Part shown: in pieces, positions 3,975 through 5,505 of the stretch
Layout of the letters: every line of letters starts with the position of its first letter
Position numbering within the stretch: position 1 is the first letter of the stretch
NCBI GenBank assembly: GCA_023436225.1
Contig: JAEZKA010000057.1
Location: forward strand, 1-5,505
Origin: Bacillota bacterium
GTDB lineage: Bacteria; Bacillota; Clostridia; Lachnospirales; Lachnospiraceae
Length of the DNA: 5,505 bases
Direction: 5' to 3'
The notes under the pieces: model-generated
What the model was told of the DNA's origin: nothing
Seen by the model: the letters and a program-made list of their open reading frames with translations, nothing else
Databases searched by the model: none
Made by a program: the position numbers and the translations under genes

Positions 3975-5505
3975 ATGAAGAAATATTTTCAAAAATTCAC
4001 TACCTTAAAGGCAAAAATTATTACCATGCTGATTGTTATTAGTTCAGTTCCTCTCCTAATTTCGGGGACAAGCTCCTACCTAACTTCATTGAATGTATTA
4101 GAGAGAAAGCTTGAGACTACTACCAAACAAACAACGCATGAGGTAGCACGCGGCTTAGATAATTACTTTGCTGCAATGTCAAACATAATGAAAATACTTT
4201 CAAATGATACAAATGTTGTCGAAGCAGATAATGCTACATATTTTGAATTTGCAAAAGGTCTAATTGCCAATATGGAAAAAACGGATGCTTCTATCATTAA
4301 TATTTATGTTGGTACTGAAACGGGAATGTTTTATACAGATCCTAAATTAGATCTACCTGCCGATTTTAACCACAAGACTAGGGATTGGTATATTCAAGCG
4401 ATGAATCATCCTGGAGAAATTATTATAACGGATCCCTATATCGACGCTGGTACGAATAATTTGGTAATATCTATCGTAGCATCCGTTCAAAAGGACAATA
4501 ATAGCATTGGTGTTGCAGGTATGGATATCGATCTGGCCACATTTTCAACATCCTTATCTGACATTACAATTGGGGATGGCGGATATATTTATATCACAGA
4601 TCCTAGTGGACGAATGATTGCACACCCCGATCAATCCTTAATTGGTACGGATGAAGCTACAAAGCTATCTAATTGGGAGGATATATCAACCAATTCCGAG
4701 GGTTTTTCGTCATACGTATATAACGGAGATAGTAGATTTTCAAGCTATAGTACCAGTGAACTTACAGGCTGGAAGGTTGTTGCTTCCATGAATCATTCCG
4801 AGTTAAGTAAGGATACCAGTACAATTAGAACCACTATTATTAATGTATTCTTGATAACCCTGATTGCAGCAGTCGCAGCAGCGATTCTCTTCAGTATTCC
4901 GATATCACGTAATATAAAGAAGTTACTGGCAGCCTTTGATCGTCTTGCCAATGGGGATTTGACAGTGAACATATCCATTAACTCAAAGGATGAGTTCAAC
5001 CTGTTGGGTCAGCATTTCAACGAAATGGCAACAAACATATCCGGCCTAATCCGTGAGGTAAGCGACGCTTCCAACATTGTTTTGGACACATCTGTAACAC
5101 TTGCCAATATGTCGGAGGAGACAAATTCTTCTCTTAGTGAAGTAGCAAGAGCTGTGGAGGAAGTTGCAAAGGGAGCTACGGAACAAGCACAGAATGCTTC
5201 GGATGGAGCATCCAGTATTTCAGATTTATCGGATCAATTAAACTTAATTGACGAATCTACCAAAGCAATGAGCCACCTGGCAAATAACGCAACCGATCTC
5301 ACAAAACAGGGATTAAATCGTGTAGAAGATCTGAAAGAGAAATCCGACAATACCATGAGCGCCACCACTAAAGTTTCTGAGTTAGTTTATGAAACCAGTG
5401 AAAGCATGAAGCAGATTGATGCAATCTCTAATACGATTGACGCTATTACCGCTCAAACCAACCTGCTTGCATTGAATGCATCCATCGAAGCTGCGAGAGC
5501 AGGCG
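3975..5505 (+). CDS. Methyl-accepting chemotaxis protein with dCache sensor, C-terminus cut by window edge
   Basis: 510 codons are visible from the ATG at 3975; GGAGGG (3958-3963) lies 11 bases upstream. Order: short cytoplasmic start, TM1 about 12-33, an extracellular dCache_1 sensor about 36-280, TM2 about 285-308, a HAMP domain starting at P309 with DEFNLLG (339-345), then the coiled-coil signalling domain from about 360. It ends within the conserved tip, AQTNLLALNASIEAARAG (493-510), just before the expected E-x-GRGFAVVA. Such receptors sit in the membrane, bind a ligand outside and control CheA through CheW. In the distal sensor pocket, F131, R136, W138, Y139, Y155, D157 and D184 line up with the amino-acid-binding pattern of dCache receptors of the PctA type, with Phe for the first Tyr. 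Ligand prediction is inference. Full length would be about 650-700 residues. Confidence 0.93.
   Translation, partial: MKKYFQKFTTLKAKIITMLIVISSVPLLISGTSSYLTSLNVLERKLETTTKQTTHEVARGLDNYFAAMSNIMKILSNDTNVVEADNATYFEFAKGLIANMEKTDASIINIYVGTETGMFYTDPKLDLPADFNHKTRDWYIQAMNHPGEIIITDPYIDAGTNNLVISIVASVQKDNNSIGVAGMDIDLATFSTSLSDITIGDGGYIYITDPSGRMIAHPDQSLIGTDEATKLSNWEDISTNSEGFSSYVYNGDSRFSSYSTSELTGWKVVASMNHSELSKDTSTIRTTIINVFLITLIAAVAAAILFSIPISRNIKKLLAAFDRLANGDLTVNISINSKDEFNLLGQHFNEMATNISGLIREVSDASNIVLDTSVTLANMSEETNSSLSEVARAVEEVAKGATEQAQNASDGASSISDLSDQLNLIDESTKAMSHLANNATDLTKQGLNRVEDLKEKSDNTMSATTKVSELVYETSESMKQIDAISNTIDAITAQTNLLALNASIEAARAG

Noticed and set aside
4793..4999. Minus-strand ORF of 68 codons
   Set aside because: Antisense to the TM2/HAMP region of the chemoreceptor.
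1..5505. CRISPR array, tRNA or rRNA genes, insertion-sequence ends or att sites
   Set aside because: No regularly spaced direct repeats, cloverleaf, rRNA-like stretches, transposase motifs or paired direct repeats were seen in the window.

Overview
The window reads as chromosome of a low-GC Gram-positive anaerobe of the Clostridia, most likely Lachnospiraceae-like. The evidence is AT-rich spacers, strong GGAGG-type ribosome sites, sigma-A type promoters, a clostridial-style dCache chemoreceptor and small proteins resembling those of Lachnospiraceae accessory regions. This assignment is inference from style, not from a match.

Layout. All intact genes left of about 3.5 kb lie on the minus strand. 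From the left edge these are: an aminoglycoside 6-adenylyltransferase-like gene whose 3' end is cut off (1-758); a CPBP-family intramembrane protease (1035-1742); a TetR-type regulator with a well-formed promoter and a palindrome over its -10 box (1961-2509); and a tight three-gene operon (2815-3445) that starts from a near-consensus promoter at 3494-3522. That operon encodes an 85-residue protein with a C-terminal zinc ribbon, a 20-residue peptide and a 96-residue helical protein of unknown function. A hairpin with a T-run at 2569-2599 probably ends this operon and abuts the tetR -35 box. On the plus strand, a chemoreceptor (TM1, dCache sensor, TM2, HAMP, start of the signalling domain) begins at 3975 and runs off the right edge just before the conserved hairpin tip.

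Between the genes lie several decayed-looking pieces: a frame with stops at 808-993, a frame interrupted by TGA at 1782-1931, a probable RecQ N-terminal scrap at 2602-2766 and a possible RlmD C-terminal scrap at 3806-3907. Between 3585 and 3701 is a GC-rich, multi-hairpin block followed by a perfect 11-bp inverted repeat. It stands out sharply from the AT-rich surroundings and looks like a dispersed palindromic repeat or a structured RNA. Overall this is an accessory region: resistance, protease and regulator genes plus a small orphan operon, with remnants of rearranged genes, next to a core-type motility gene.

How the genes work together. The adenylyltransferase, protease and TetR gene share a strand but have long gaps and probably separate promoters, so no common pathway is shown. 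The three small genes are almost certainly one transcript. The strongest candidates for something new are that operon, whose first gene looks like a chimera, and the structured block at 3585-3701.
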